Notes: generated by a model not told the origin, from the sequence alone. A stretch of 64,000 bases of DNA from SH-MAG3 sp035461245 (GCA_035461245.1 DATHVP010000057.1:34811-98810), one strand, 5' to 3'. Counted from the first letter of the stretch, positions 34,020 to 42,606 are shown. Program-made: numbers and translations.

Positions 34020-35081
34020 TCAGATGCCCGCGTTCAGGCACGACGCGCCGGGCTTGCACCGGCACGGCTGCCACGCCTGTCCCGCCACGGTACCGGCGGG
34101 CATGGCATCCGCTTCGGCATCGGGATGCAGGTACGGCTCCACCAGGTCGGCCAGGACCTCGATAAAGGCGGGCGCGGCGTGGGGGATGGGCACCCGGAAG
34201 AAGCCGAGGCCGCGTTCCTCGGCCTCCTCCTTCAACTCGTGGTCCAGCTCCGCCAGGGTCTCGGACTGCTCGTGCATGAAGCTGACGGCGTCCACCACCA
34301 CGCGCTCGGCGTCGATCCCGGCGATGACCTTTTCCACGTCCGGCTGAGTCCAGTCGATGGGCCGGTTCGTATGGTTCTGGTATCCGATCTCATACGACGG
34401 CGCGCCCACCGCGCGGGCCAGTGTCGCACAGAAATCGCGCACATAGATGTCGTAGCGGCTGCCCTCGTGAATGTACTTCATGGGCGTACCGTGCGCCGAG
34501 AAGACGAGCTTCGTGCGGGGATCGTCAAGGGACAGGCCATTGGCCCGAAGCACCTCGCGGATGGCGTTGGCGCGCAACTCGATGTACCCGGGATGCGGAT
34601 GCCAGCCGGAGACCTGGAAAACGGGCGCATTCCAGAGTTGCAGCTTCATGTCCGACTCCACCCGCTCCAGGGCCGCAACAGTGGTGGACGGGCCGCACAG
34701 CGGGTAGATGGGCAGGGCCACCACCCGCTCGGCGCCCGTGGCCCGGGCCTGCTTCACGGCATCCGCGATGAACGGCGGCGTGAACTGCATGCCCAGGATG
34801 CAGGTGACGTCGTGACCACGTCGCCTGAGTTCCGACTCCAGCAGATCGCGCTGTTCCGTGGCCTGCGCGAGGAGTGGCGAGCCACCGATGAGTTCGTACT
34901 CCTCGATGAGTCCGGGCGCCCGGGCCTCGGCCAGGCGCCGCGAGCGGGCCCGCCCCTCGGCGCCTTCAGCGTCCTCCAGGCTGACATTGATGTTGAAGAT
35001 ACGCTCCAGGAACGGGACCACTTCGTCCATTGTGGCGTGTTCCGGCTCACCGAAATTCAGCAGCAGTACCGCTGTCCTCAT
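34020..35081 (-). CDS. hemH: Ferrochelatase with C-terminal Cys tail
   Basis: The 353-residue enzyme begins MRTAVLLLNFGEPEHATM and carries the active-site SAHGTP (His197) and FMHEQSETLAELDHE with the conserved Glu. It inserts Fe(II) into protoporphyrin (or coproporphyrin) to make heme. The last 15 residues contain Cys340, Cys342 and Cys348 (PCRCKPGASC). This layout recalls the C-terminal ligands of [2Fe-2S] ferrochelatases, where a fourth internal Cys completes the cluster; Cys218 or another internal Cys could serve. Upstream lies a 22-bp tandem repeat. Its neighbours supply iron import and a radical SAM enzyme. Confidence 0.93.
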   Translation of the reverse strand: MRTAVLLLNFGEPEHATMDEVVPFLERIFNINVSLEDAEGAEGRARSRRLAEARAPGLIEEYELIGGSPLLAQATEQRDLLESELRRRGHDVTCILGMQFTPPFIADAVKQARATGAERVVALPIYPLCGPSTTVAALERVESDMKLQLWNAPVFQVSGWHPHPGYIELRANAIREVLRANGLSLDDPRTKLVFSAHGTPMKYIHEGSRYDIYVRDFCATLARAVGAPSYEIGYQNHTNRPIDWTQPDVEKVIAGIDAERVVVDAVSFMHEQSETLAELDHELKEEAEERGLGFFRVPIPHAAPAFIEVLADLVEPYLHPDAEADAMPAGTVAGQAWQPCRCKPGASCLNAGI

Positions 35082-35096
35082 ACCCCACCCTCACTC

Positions 35097-35182
35097 GTTG
35101 CTGCGCTCAATGCGCTGTGTTGCTGCGCTCAATGCCCTGTGTTGCTGCGATCAATGCGCTGTTGCCGCGCTCAATGCGCTGT
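35097..35182. repeat. Tandem repeat, four 20-22 bp units, between the peptidase gene and hemH
   Basis: Units follow GTTGCTGCGCTCAATGCGCT at 35097-35118, 35119-35140, 35141-35160 and 35161-35182, with a few substitutions. Each includes GCGCTCAATGCGC, a near palindrome with 5-nt centre. The array fills almost the whole gap ahead of hemH. Confidence 0.85.
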
Positions 35183-35193
35183 ACAGTCGCCCG

Positions 35194-36747
35194 TCAGCGA
35201 CCCTGATTGCGTCGAAACCAGTCCACGATCCCGCCCCGGCGATCGATTCCACCCAGCCCCGACTCGCTCATGAGCGCCTCGATCTCGTCAATCTCCCGCG
35301 GGACACCAGCCGACACACGCTCTATCCCGGTGCGGTCGAAGATGAAGACGTCCTCGATCCGCACGCCGATGTTGCGGTACCGCTCGACGGCGGGCCGGAT
35401 CCGCTCGATGAACGCGCGATTTGCCGGCGTATCAGGCAGATGCTCCAGCACGTCGGGTCGGATGTAGATGCCCGGTTCGATGGTGACGGCGCTGCCTGGC
35501 CGGAACCCGCCGGGCGTCTCGGAGATGTCCGGGTCGTGCACCGCCAGTCCCACACCATGGCCGAGGCCGTGCATGTACCACAGCCGGAACTGCGGACACG
35601 CCCCGCCGCCCGCGGCGCCGCGACAATCGTATGTGGCATCGGGCCCGTCAATGAGGCCAAGCCGGGCCAGGCCTTCCCGGAGCTGGTCGCTGGCCGCCTC
35701 GTTCAGCTGCGACCACGTTGCGCCCTCCCGGATCTGCGACTCTGCTGCCTTCTGCGCGGCGAGCACGACCTCGTAGACCGCGCGCTGCTCAGCCGCGAAC
35801 CGGCCGTTCACCGGGAAGGTCCGCGTCACGTCAGCAGCATAGCCGCCGTAGGAGGCAGCGGCATCAATGAGCAGTACGTCGCCGGCTTCCATGAACCGGT
35901 CCGACGCCTGGTAGTGCAGCGTCGTTGAGTTCGGGCCCGAACCCACGATGGACCCGTACGCGGGGCCTTCCGCGCCATAGCGGCGGAAGAAGTACTCCAC
36001 CAGTGCTCGCAGCTCGAACTCGTTCATGCCCGGCTGGACCGACCGCATGGCCTCGCGGTGGGCCAGGGAGGAGATGTAGACGGCCCGGCGGATCCGGTCC
36101 AGTTCCGCGTCCGACTTCACGCCGCGCAGCTGGCGGATGGCGCCCTGCACACTGCGGACTTCGAGTTGCGGGTGCACCTCACGCAGCCGCGCCAGGATCT
36201 GCTGCGCATGGGACAGGTTCGCGTCGAGGCCCCGGACAACGGGCGGCGCTGTCGTGGAATACAGCGTGCCGTGCACCCGCAGCAGCGAATCCAGCACTGG
36301 CGTGAAGCGATCGTTCGTCGCCGCCGGGATGCCCGTGCGCGCCCGGGCGCCGTCGGGCCCCAGGCGTGCACCCTCCCACTGTTCCCGCGCGGGATCCCGC
36401 GGCAGTACGAACAGCCGTTCCTCGACCCGTCCCCCCTGCTTGACGGCGATGTAGGACCCGCCCGGTTCGACGATGCCGGTGAGGTAGCGGAAGTCGGGCG
36501 CCTGCGCGAACGGCAGGTAGTCGAACGCCGGCGGCGGCGAGCCGAACACGACCAGCACACCGTCATCAATGGCATCCAGCAGCGCCTGCCGCCGGGCTGC
36601 ATACTCGGAAGATTGGATTGGGGTCGCAGGCGGCAGGGCCGGCGGGACCCACTGCTCCCGCGCCGTGCCTGGGGTCATTCCCTGCGGCGACGTCGATGCC
36701 GTGGCGCAGCCACCCAGGACCAGCAGTACGAGTACGAGCAGACGCAT
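35194..36747 (-). CDS. Lipoprotein Xaa-Pro aminopeptidase (M24B)
   Basis: The 517-residue protein starts with MRLLVLVLLVLGGC, a lipobox cleaved before Cys14. It then has a creatinase-type N-domain and the pita-bread metallopeptidase with LIDAAASYGGYAADVTRTFP, MHGLGHGVGLAVHD and VTIEPGIYIRPD, supplying the two-metal ligands. Family members remove N-terminal residues next to proline, mostly in the cytoplasm. The lipobox instead puts this one at the cell envelope. GGAGGAG lies eight bases before the ATG. It is transcribed toward hemH across the repeat array. Confidence 0.88.
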   Translation of the reverse strand: MRLLVLVLLVLGGCATASTSPQGMTPGTAREQWVPPALPPATPIQSSEYAARRQALLDAIDDGVLVVFGSPPPAFDYLPFAQAPDFRYLTGIVEPGGSYIAVKQGGRVEERLFVLPRDPAREQWEGARLGPDGARARTGIPAATNDRFTPVLDSLLRVHGTLYSTTAPPVVRGLDANLSHAQQILARLREVHPQLEVRSVQGAIRQLRGVKSDAELDRIRRAVYISSLAHREAMRSVQPGMNEFELRALVEYFFRRYGAEGPAYGSIVGSGPNSTTLHYQASDRFMEAGDVLLIDAAASYGGYAADVTRTFPVNGRFAAEQRAVYEVVLAAQKAAESQIREGATWSQLNEAASDQLREGLARLGLIDGPDATYDCRGAAGGGACPQFRLWYMHGLGHGVGLAVHDPDISETPGGFRPGSAVTIEPGIYIRPDVLEHLPDTPANRAFIERIRPAVERYRNIGVRIEDVFIFDRTGIERVSAGVPREIDEIEALMSESGLGGIDRRGGIVDWFRRNQGR

Positions 36748-36863
36748 CAGCAGTTCTCCTCCGGTTGCATCCGGTTCGACCGGGACGCGCCTAGTATACG
36801 GCCGCCAATGGAGATCCGCACACCCCGTCCCGGCACGGCCGGTGTGAGGGTACCTACCATGAC

Positions 36864-36900
36864 AGACGAGCCCCGCAGCGGTCAGCCGCGGGGCTCGTCT
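36864..36900. terminator. Perfect 13-bp hairpin between the peptidase gene and tRNA-Val
   Basis: AGACGAGCCCCGC pairs with GCGGGGCTCGTCT across an 11-nt loop. It is 39 nt beyond the tRNA 3' end on the minus strand and probably ends that transcript, though no T-run follows on either side. Confidence 0.6.
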
Positions 36901-36938
36901 GGTGTCCTCGCTTCAGGCGGGTGCCGGTCGCCGGCAAG

Positions 36939-37013
36939 TGCGCGCTGAGGGATTCGAACCCCCGACCCCCTCGGTGTAAACGAGGTGCTCTGGACCAGCT
37001 GAGCTAAGCGCGC
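36939..37013 (-). tRNA. tRNA-Val (anticodon TAC)
   Basis: The 75-nt cloverleaf begins GCGCGCT and closes with AGCGCGC plus discriminator A. The D arm is GCTC...GAGC, the anticodon stem CCTCG/CGAGG encloses TTTACAC (anticodon TAC), and the T arm holds GGTTCGAATCC. CCA is not encoded and must be added by the CCA enzyme. Confidence 0.95.
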
Positions 37014-37021
37014 CTCACGAC

Positions 37022-37050
37022 ATTCTCGCCGCAGACGACCGGAAAATCAA
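37022..37050 (-). promoter_or_regulatory. Promoter of tRNA-Val
   Basis: TTGATT (37045-37050), 17 bp, GAGAAT (37022-37027), with a predicted start one or two bases before the mature tRNA 5' end. Spacing is optimal and the match moderate. Confidence 0.6.
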
Positions 37051-37055
37051 CACCC

Positions 37056-37112
37056 CTGGTCGCCGCTCGTGGAGCAGGTGCTCCCGATGAGCGGCCCCGG
37101 GTGTTCGACCAG
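37056..37112 (-). terminator. Long imperfect stem-loop after the 68-aa gene
   Basis: Nested arms CTGGTCG/CGACCAG, CCGCTC/GAGCGG and GGAGCA/TGCTCC form one folded structure directly after the stop codon, followed on the minus strand by a short GATTTT. It abuts the tRNA promoter, separating the two units. Confidence 0.5.
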
Positions 37113-37113
37113 C

Positions 37114-37320
37114 CTAGAGTATGATCGCCAGCGGCAGGAGGACCGCGTAGCCGAGCACGAGCAGCAGCGGCGCGACAGTTATGGACCCCTGCGCCAGTGC
37201 CACGTACCCCAGGACCACCGCCGCCAGCCCCAGTACCAGCAGGATGGCATTGATGGGGGAGAACTTGAGGGAGGCATGCGACTCCGCAGGTGCCGTCCGG
37301 TTCCTGACCCTTGTGCTCAT
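37114..37320 (-). CDS. Small two-helix membrane protein
   Basis: The 68-residue product has a polar, basic N-terminus (residues 1-21) and two hydrophobic helices (about 22-43 and 49-67, ending AVLLPLAIIL) joined by AQGSITV. This looks like the DUF3098-type small membrane proteins, but the match is by eye only. No Shine-Dalgarno precedes the ATG; a promoter at 37328-37355 places the transcript start at or next to the ATG. Function unknown. Confidence 0.65.
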   Translation of the reverse strand: MSTRVRNRTAPAESHASLKFSPINAILLVLGLAAVVLGYVALAQGSITVAPLLLVLGYAVLLPLAIIL

Positions 37321-37327
37321 GGAAAGA

Positions 37328-37355
37328 AAGCTAGCCGGATGGCGGCCTTCGTCAA
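37328..37355 (-). promoter_or_regulatory. Promoter giving a near-leaderless transcript for the 68-aa gene
   Basis: TTGACG (37350-37355), 16 bp, TAGCTT (37328-37333). Start at about 37321 is adjacent to ATG 37320. It lies in the 42-nt gap after the chemosensory operon's last gene. Confidence 0.4.
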
Positions 37356-37362
37356 GCGCCGG

Positions 37363-38448
37363 TCAGCCGGAAGGGCGGGCCGGATCATCGTCGCGGGCGG
37401 AGTTTACACTGTCGTCCCGTGCCCCGTTGACACCGTCGCGGGCGGAGTCGGCACCATCGTCTTCCCGGCCCGTTGCCTGGTCCGGCACTGCGTCCGGCAT
37501 CTCGCCCATCCAGTAGGCCGGCTGATCGGGCGGTTCCGTGGCCAGCAGTTCCCGCATGCGCCGGCGGTTGCGCCGGCGACGCACGACGAAGAGCACCAGT
37601 ACGAGCGCCGTTATGGTGAGCCATACGAACATGGATTGCGCGAGGAACTGGAGCCAGCCGTAACTGCGTCGCACATGGGCGCGCCACAGTCGCTCGAACT
37701 GTGGTGACGACACGATGTAGACCTCACGCAGGGCCCGCTCGAAATCGCCGTGCTCCCCGAGTTCCCGGAGGAAGCGCTGGAATGTGTCGTCGGTGCCCAG
37801 GGAGTGCAGGTAGCGCACCGCCGTGGCGGACAGCAGGTACGCGAGCCGGGCGTCCGCTTCCAGGAGCGGCCAGTCCAGTGTGATGGAATCCAGGGGCGGT
37901 GCGCGATTCGTGACGAACGCAAGCCGCAGCATCCAGCCGGCGTCGTCATCGAACTGGCCCGCAGCCCACACTGCATAGCCCTCGTTGAACCAGCGCGGGA
38001 TGGCCACGTCCTGCAGCGCGCGCTGCAGGGCGATATGAGCCAGCTCATGGCGTAGCACCTGGGGCAACGTGTGGGTACCGCCGCGGCCGGACACGTAGCC
38101 CGGGATGACGATGGTGCCGCGCCCGGGAAATGCTACCCCGGCGCCCCAGTCCGGGGCACGGCCCCCGGTCAGGGAGTCCCACCGCGGGGCGTCGGGCGCC
38201 AGGAACACGTTCACGTCCTGCCCACGGTCGAGTACGTCAGGCGGCAGCAGGGGAAAGACGAGGCCCGCAGGTGGAGGCATGAGCGAGGTCGCCAGGCGAT
38301 CCTGTCCCGGCCAGTAGTGGAGTACCACATCGCCCCGGCGCAGGGTACCTGCCTGGGCTGCGCCCTCGGCCGGCAGCCATGCCAGGACCGCCAGCAGCAC
38401 AGCCCAGCCCCGCAATGCCGTGGCGGCGCAGCCGCCCGCCGACCTCAC
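37363..38448 (-). CDS. Membrane-anchored gluzincin peptidase (peptidase MA-like)
   Basis: The 361-residue product has a signal peptide or anchor (about 14-32), then a zinc peptidase domain with HELAH at 134-138 and WFNEGYAVW supplying the third ligand at Glu156, the gluzincin arrangement. One transmembrane helix follows (about 268-288), then a basic stop-transfer (RRRRNRRRMR) and an acidic low-complexity tail with repeated SARDD and NGARDD units. Thus the catalytic part faces the periplasm. It starts at GTG 38448, overlapping the cheB stop as GTGA. That makes it the last gene of the chemosensory operon; substrate unknown. Confidence 0.78.
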   Translation of the reverse strand: MRSAGGCAATALRGWAVLLAVLAWLPAEGAAQAGTLRRGDVVLHYWPGQDRLATSLMPPPAGLVFPLLPPDVLDRGQDVNVFLAPDAPRWDSLTGGRAPDWGAGVAFPGRGTIVIPGYVSGRGGTHTLPQVLRHELAHIALQRALQDVAIPRWFNEGYAVWAAGQFDDDAGWMLRLAFVTNRAPPLDSITLDWPLLEADARLAYLLSATAVRYLHSLGTDDTFQRFLRELGEHGDFERALREVYIVSSPQFERLWRAHVRRSYGWLQFLAQSMFVWLTITALVLVLFVVRRRRNRRRMRELLATEPPDQPAYWMGEMPDAVPDQATGREDDGADSARDGVNGARDDSVNSARDDDPARPSG

Positions 38449-39539
38449 GCCGGCCCCCGCGCCCTTGCCCGCCTCGTCGCCGCCGTCGCGATGGCAGACG
38501 CCAGTTCAGTCAACGGGACGACGGCGCTGGCGTGAACCGCGGCGGCAACCGGCATCCCGGCGATGACGCTCGTGTCCCTGTCCTGGACAACGACGTCGCC
38601 GCCGGCAGCGCGGATCAGGCGCGCGCCTTCGGCGCCGTCGCGCCCCATGCCCGTCATCACGACACCCACCGTGGCGGGCCCGAACGTCCGGGCGGCGGCA
38701 CCGAACAGCGGGTCTGCGGCGGGACGTACACCCCAGACGGGCGGGCCATCGTGCAGCCGCACGTGCACGCCGTCCGGTTCCGTTGCCAGGTCCAGATGCC
38801 TGCCGCCCGGTGCGACGAGGACGATGCCTTCCCCGACGAGCTCGTTGTCCTCTGCCTCACGCACCGGCAGGGCGCACGCCTGGTCAAGGCGTTCAGCGAA
38901 CGGGCGGGTGAATCGGGATGGCATGTGTTGTACGACCAGCACGGCGGCGGGCAGGTCCGCCGGCAGCTGCGGCAGCACCTCAGCCAGGGCACGGGGGCCG
39001 CCGGTGGACGCCGCAACAACGACGGCACAGCGGGCAGGGCGCCCCGCGTCCTGCTCAATCGTGCGCCGGCGGGCCAGCAGCTCCCGCTGTGGCAGCTTGA
39101 GCAGCCGTGCCGTCGCTGCCGCCTGCAGGGCGAGCAGCAGTCGCTTGCGAAACCCCACGACGTCGTCCCGGGACGATGTAGCAGGCTTGGGTACGAACTC
39201 CACCGCGCCGAGGAGCATGGCCTGGAGTGTCGGTTCCGTCAGCGCGTCCGCCTGGGACGTGACGATTATGACTGGTCTCGGTGCCTCACTCAGAATGTAA
39301 CCCAGCGTCTCGACGCCGCCGAGATCCGGCATCTGCAGGTCGAGTGTGACGATGTCCGGGTCCAGCTCATGCACCTGCCGGATGGCCTCCAGCCCCGTCG
39401 CCGCCTCGCCCACCACGTCGAACCGGCTGCCCGCTGACTCGATGTGGAAGCGCAGCATCGAGCGCATCAATTCGCTGTCATCCACAACGAGGACCGTGTG
39501 GTTGCGCCTGCGCCGCGCCTCAGAGGTAAACGTCTTCAT
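38445..39539 (-). CDS. cheB: Chemoreceptor methylesterase/deamidase CheB
   Basis: The 364-residue protein joins a receiver domain (VLVVDDSELMRSML; phospho-acceptor Asp67 in VTLDLQMPD) to a methylesterase domain with catalytic Ser178 (AASTGGP), His205 (VQHMP) and Asp301 (TGMGRDG). CheB removes methyl groups from receptor glutamates when phosphorylated by CheA. It overlaps cheD by 20 nt. No methyl-accepting receptor is encoded in the operon, so its receptor must be elsewhere. Confidence 0.96.
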   Translation of the reverse strand: MKTFTSEARRRRNHTVLVVDDSELMRSMLRFHIESAGSRFDVVGEAATGLEAIRQVHELDPDIVTLDLQMPDLGGVETLGYILSEAPRPVIIVTSQADALTEPTLQAMLLGAVEFVPKPATSSRDDVVGFRKRLLLALQAAATARLLKLPQRELLARRRTIEQDAGRPARCAVVVAASTGGPRALAEVLPQLPADLPAAVLVVQHMPSRFTRPFAERLDQACALPVREAEDNELVGEGIVLVAPGGRHLDLATEPDGVHVRLHDGPPVWGVRPAADPLFGAAARTFGPATVGVVMTGMGRDGAEGARLIRAAGGDVVVQDRDTSVIAGMPVAAAVHASAVVPLTELASAIATAATRRARARGPA

Positions 39540-40059
39540 TGCTCACCGAGGTAACCAGCAGTGTTCCATCCGACGTACGGAGGAACACACTCCGGCCATG
39601 GGTCCCGTGGACATCCACGCCATCCACCGGGACGCCAGCGGCAGCCAGGGCCTCCTGCGCCGCCTCGACATTGCGACGGCCCAGGCGCAGGCCTTCGCCC
39701 TCGAGCACGGCCTGAAACATGGACGCGCCGCCTGCCAGCCGCGCCCGCAGCCGCGAGCGGACTGCCCCCTCCCGCTCCAGCATGTCCAGCAGCACCGGCA
39801 TGGCCGTGGTGACGAACCGGCCCGGCGGCGCCGTGCGATGACCACGCTCCGGGCGGGGCAGCATGGCGTGGGCCAGGCCACCCACCCGGGCCCTGTCATC
39901 GAACAGCGCGATGGCGACGCATGAGCCCAGGCCAATGGTGAACAGCACGCTGGAGCCCGAGGCCACCTTGACTTCGCCGATGCGGACGGGCACCTGCTCA
40001 AGGGCCTCGTGCTGGAACTGGAGGGAGGCCCGGCGGGACCGGGCACGCGGCGCGTTCAT
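39520..40059 (-). CDS. cheD: Chemoreceptor glutamine deamidase CheD
   Basis: The 179-residue protein has the CheD catalytic pair in LGSCVAIALFD (Cys47) and GLAHAML (His64), plus the later KLxGGA-like RLAGGASMF. CheD deamidates receptor glutamines and in many bacteria also activates CheC, which is encoded in this operon. The start overlaps the cheR stop as ATGA. Confidence 0.95.
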   Translation of the reverse strand: MNAPRARSRRASLQFQHEALEQVPVRIGEVKVASGSSVLFTIGLGSCVAIALFDDRARVGGLAHAMLPRPERGHRTAPPGRFVTTAMPVLLDMLEREGAVRSRLRARLAGGASMFQAVLEGEGLRLGRRNVEAAQEALAAAGVPVDGVDVHGTHGRSVFLRTSDGTLLVTSVSNEDVYL

Positions 40060-40997
40060 GGTCGGCGGAAGATCCGCTCCCGGTGCGCTACGGTGTTGAA
40101 CATGCCGGATGCCGCACCGAACAGCGCCTCGACCTTGCCCAGAATGAGGAACCCGCCCGGGACGAGCGCGTCATGGAAGCGGCGAAACAGGTCCTCCTGT
40201 ACCGCCCGCTCGAAATAGATGATGACGTTGCGACACACGATGAGGTGCTGGCCCTGGGGGAAGTCCTCACGCATGAGGTCCAGCCTGCCGAACCGCACGT
40301 GCTGCCGGGCCGCGCTGCGCAGGCGATACGTCGGGCCACCCTCGAACCAGCGGTCCCGCACCGCCGGCTCGATGTCGGTCATGGCAAAGTCGGTGTACTC
40401 GGCGCGATCGGCCCACGCCAGGCTGTCGCGGTCGATGTCGGTGGCCAGGATCTGCACGCGGTCAGCGGCGACCCCGTGCTCCGCCGCATAGTCCTGGACC
40501 ATCATCGCGATGGTGAACGCTTCCTCGCCGCTGGCGGTGCCCGCGCTCCACGCGTTGATGACAGGCGCCTCCATGGCATATAGCTCAGGCACAACCCGGC
40601 TGCGCACCAGGTCCCAGACTTCCGGGTTGCGGAAGAACTTGCTGACGTTGATGGTCAGGGCATCCAGCAGGCGTTCGTACTCACCGGCATCCCGAACCAG
40701 CAGACCGGCGTAGTCGGCGTAGGTGTGCACGCCGCACGCGCGCATGCGCACCGCGATGCGACGGCGCAGACACTTTTCCTTGTACCCTTCGCAGACGAAA
40801 CCGACTGCCTCGCGGATCTGCTGCTTCAGCGACTGCAGTTCCTCCGCCTGCCGCGGCGAGAGATCACCCTGGGACAGGGGCAGCGTACCCGATGTGGAAG
40901 ACTGCACCGGCAGGCGCGCCAGGGCCTGCTTCAGTGAGGCCGCCCTGTCCACCACCGGCGGACGACCCCCCGCATCGCCAGCATCAGCCGGACGCAT
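40056..40997 (-). CDS. cheR: Chemoreceptor methyltransferase CheR
   Basis: The 313-residue enzyme from ATG 40997 has an N-terminal helical domain, then SAM-binding motifs NVSKFFRNPEVWD, INAWSAGTASGEEAFTIAMM, ILATDIDRDSLAWA and LIVCRNVIIYFE. It methylates receptor glutamates. An unconserved 55-residue N-terminal stretch precedes the domain. It overlaps the upstream PATAN-TPR gene by 14 nt. Confidence 0.95.
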   Translation of the reverse strand: MRPADAGDAGGRPPVVDRAASLKQALARLPVQSSTSGTLPLSQGDLSPRQAEELQSLKQQIREAVGFVCEGYKEKCLRRRIAVRMRACGVHTYADYAGLLVRDAGEYERLLDALTINVSKFFRNPEVWDLVRSRVVPELYAMEAPVINAWSAGTASGEEAFTIAMMVQDYAAEHGVAADRVQILATDIDRDSLAWADRAEYTDFAMTDIEPAVRDRWFEGGPTYRLRSAARQHVRFGRLDLMREDFPQGQHLIVCRNVIIYFERAVQEDLFRRFHDALVPGGFLILGKVEALFGAASGMFNTVAHRERIFRRP

Positions 40998-42606
40998 GTG
41001 CCACGATCTCGAGGTTGTTGCGGACGATGGCATTGTCCGGGTTCAATGCGAGCGACTTGCGCCAGTACTTCACGGCCTCCTCCAGGCGCCTGAACTTGTA
41101 CATGAGGTTGCCGATCCTGGCGTGCACATCGTCGCCGAGTTCAGGATCCAGCTCCACGGCGCGGAGGAAATGCTCCAGCGCCTCCGGATGGGAACCGCGA
41201 CGGTACGCCACATCCCCCAGGTTCTTGTGTGCCTGGGGAATGGCCGGGTCCTCCTCGAGGGCCCGCCGGTACAGACGGTCCGCGTTGTCCAGGTCGCCGC
41301 GCCGTTCGCTCATGACTCCCGCCAGGACGAGCAGCGGGGCCGAGTCCGGATAGTCGTCCAGTCCGGACGTGACGGTGGACTCCGCCTGCTGTGTCTCCCG
41401 CAGCATTGCGTGCGCCAGCCCCCGGTAATGGTAGTACTGCGCCGACGGGCGTGCGCCACGAGGCAGGCGGCCCCGGTAGTCATCCAGGGCGTCCCGCGCT
41501 TCCGCGATCCGGTCCGCCTGCATGAGGGCGGCAGAACGGGCCAGCTGTGTTGCTGGCTCACCGGGCCGCAGTGCCTCGGCCTCGTCCAGTACGAGCAGCG
41601 CGTCATCGGTCCTGTCCATGAGCTGCAGCGCCACCGCCATGTTCAGGAACGCACCGAAATGCGGGCCCTTCTCCTGAAGCAGTCCCTGCAGTTGTCGGAC
41701 GGCGTCGCGATGGCGACGCTCACGCAGCGCGATGAGGGCAAGATGGTAGCGGGCGGCGAAATCGCGCTGGTCCAGCTCCAGGACCCGCTCGAACTCCCGC
41801 GTCGAGTCCTCCAGCATGCCGGTGCGGTAGAACGCCACGCCCAGGTTGCGACGCTCCTGGATCTCCGCTTCCCGGCCCCGGACCGTTTCCTCTTCCTTGC
41901 GCCCGACACGGTGCGCGAAGCCGGCCTGGATCAGACCGTAAAGGGCCTTGCCGACGTCGAATTCCGTGAGTCCCGTCACGTCCACGACATCCTGCACCGT
42001 GCGCGTGCCGTCGAACAACCGCGTCACCTCCTGCTGCTCGGGCGTAAGCTCCACGCCCGAACTGGCTACGCGCTGCCGCTCCACGTCAAAGATCAGGTCC
42101 AGGGACGGGACCTTCTTCTCGATGAGGCTCCACTCGTCCACCCTGCGCGCGGCTTCAAGGAGCAGCGTCTCGGGGTTGATGGACGCAATGATGTCGGCGT
42201 CGTCCGGGCGCGCGTCAACGTCAAAGAAGAAGCTGCCCCGGGACCAGGTAAAGAGGTGATAGATCGCCTCCTCGATCTGGAGCTGGATGTAGCGCGTGAG
42301 GTCGGCCCGGCTGAGGTGACCGGTGGCAACGAGCAGCTCGCCCACGCGCCGGTCCGGTTGCTGCGCCTGGCGCTGGAGCACTTCATCCAGCTGCTCCTGG
42401 GTCAGCAGGCCGTCGCGTACCAGGATGTCGCCCAGCCGGTCCCGGCGGTTTACGATGCGCGCGTACGTGATGCGACCTCGTTCGAAATAGATCTGGCCGA
42501 ACCGCGACCCGTCCGCCACCGAGAGGCAACCGCTCTTCTGGCCCAGCGCCAGGAGCTGGCAGACGTCGGCCAGGCTCGCTTCCCGGAGGCTGCCCTTGAT
42601 GGCCAT
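40984..42606 (-). CDS. PATAN (DUF4388) plus TPR protein
   Basis: The 540-residue protein begins MAIKGSLREASLADVCQLLA, the PATAN/DUF4388 domain (about 1-160), which ends in the SINPETLLLEAARRVDEW stretch. A winged-helix-like segment follows (about 185-230, VTRLFDGTRTVQDVVD), then TPR units from about 255 to the end (RNLGVAFYRTGMLEDSTREF, HKNLGDVAYRRGSHPEALEH). PATAN proteins appear in cyanobacterial and myxobacterial signalling as response-regulator adaptors. It abuts the tandem AAA+ gene with no gap. The domain order repeats that of the 375-aa protein at 46866. Confidence 0.85.
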   Translation of the reverse strand: MAIKGSLREASLADVCQLLALGQKSGCLSVADGSRFGQIYFERGRITYARIVNRRDRLGDILVRDGLLTQEQLDEVLQRQAQQPDRRVGELLVATGHLSRADLTRYIQLQIEEAIYHLFTWSRGSFFFDVDARPDDADIIASINPETLLLEAARRVDEWSLIEKKVPSLDLIFDVERQRVASSGVELTPEQQEVTRLFDGTRTVQDVVDVTGLTEFDVGKALYGLIQAGFAHRVGRKEEETVRGREAEIQERRNLGVAFYRTGMLEDSTREFERVLELDQRDFAARYHLALIALRERRHRDAVRQLQGLLQEKGPHFGAFLNMAVALQLMDRTDDALLVLDEAEALRPGEPATQLARSAALMQADRIAEARDALDDYRGRLPRGARPSAQYYHYRGLAHAMLRETQQAESTVTSGLDDYPDSAPLLVLAGVMSERRGDLDNADRLYRRALEEDPAIPQAHKNLGDVAYRRGSHPEALEHFLRAVELDPELGDDVHARIGNLMYKFRRLEEAVKYWRKSLALNPDNAIVRNNLEIVAHASG

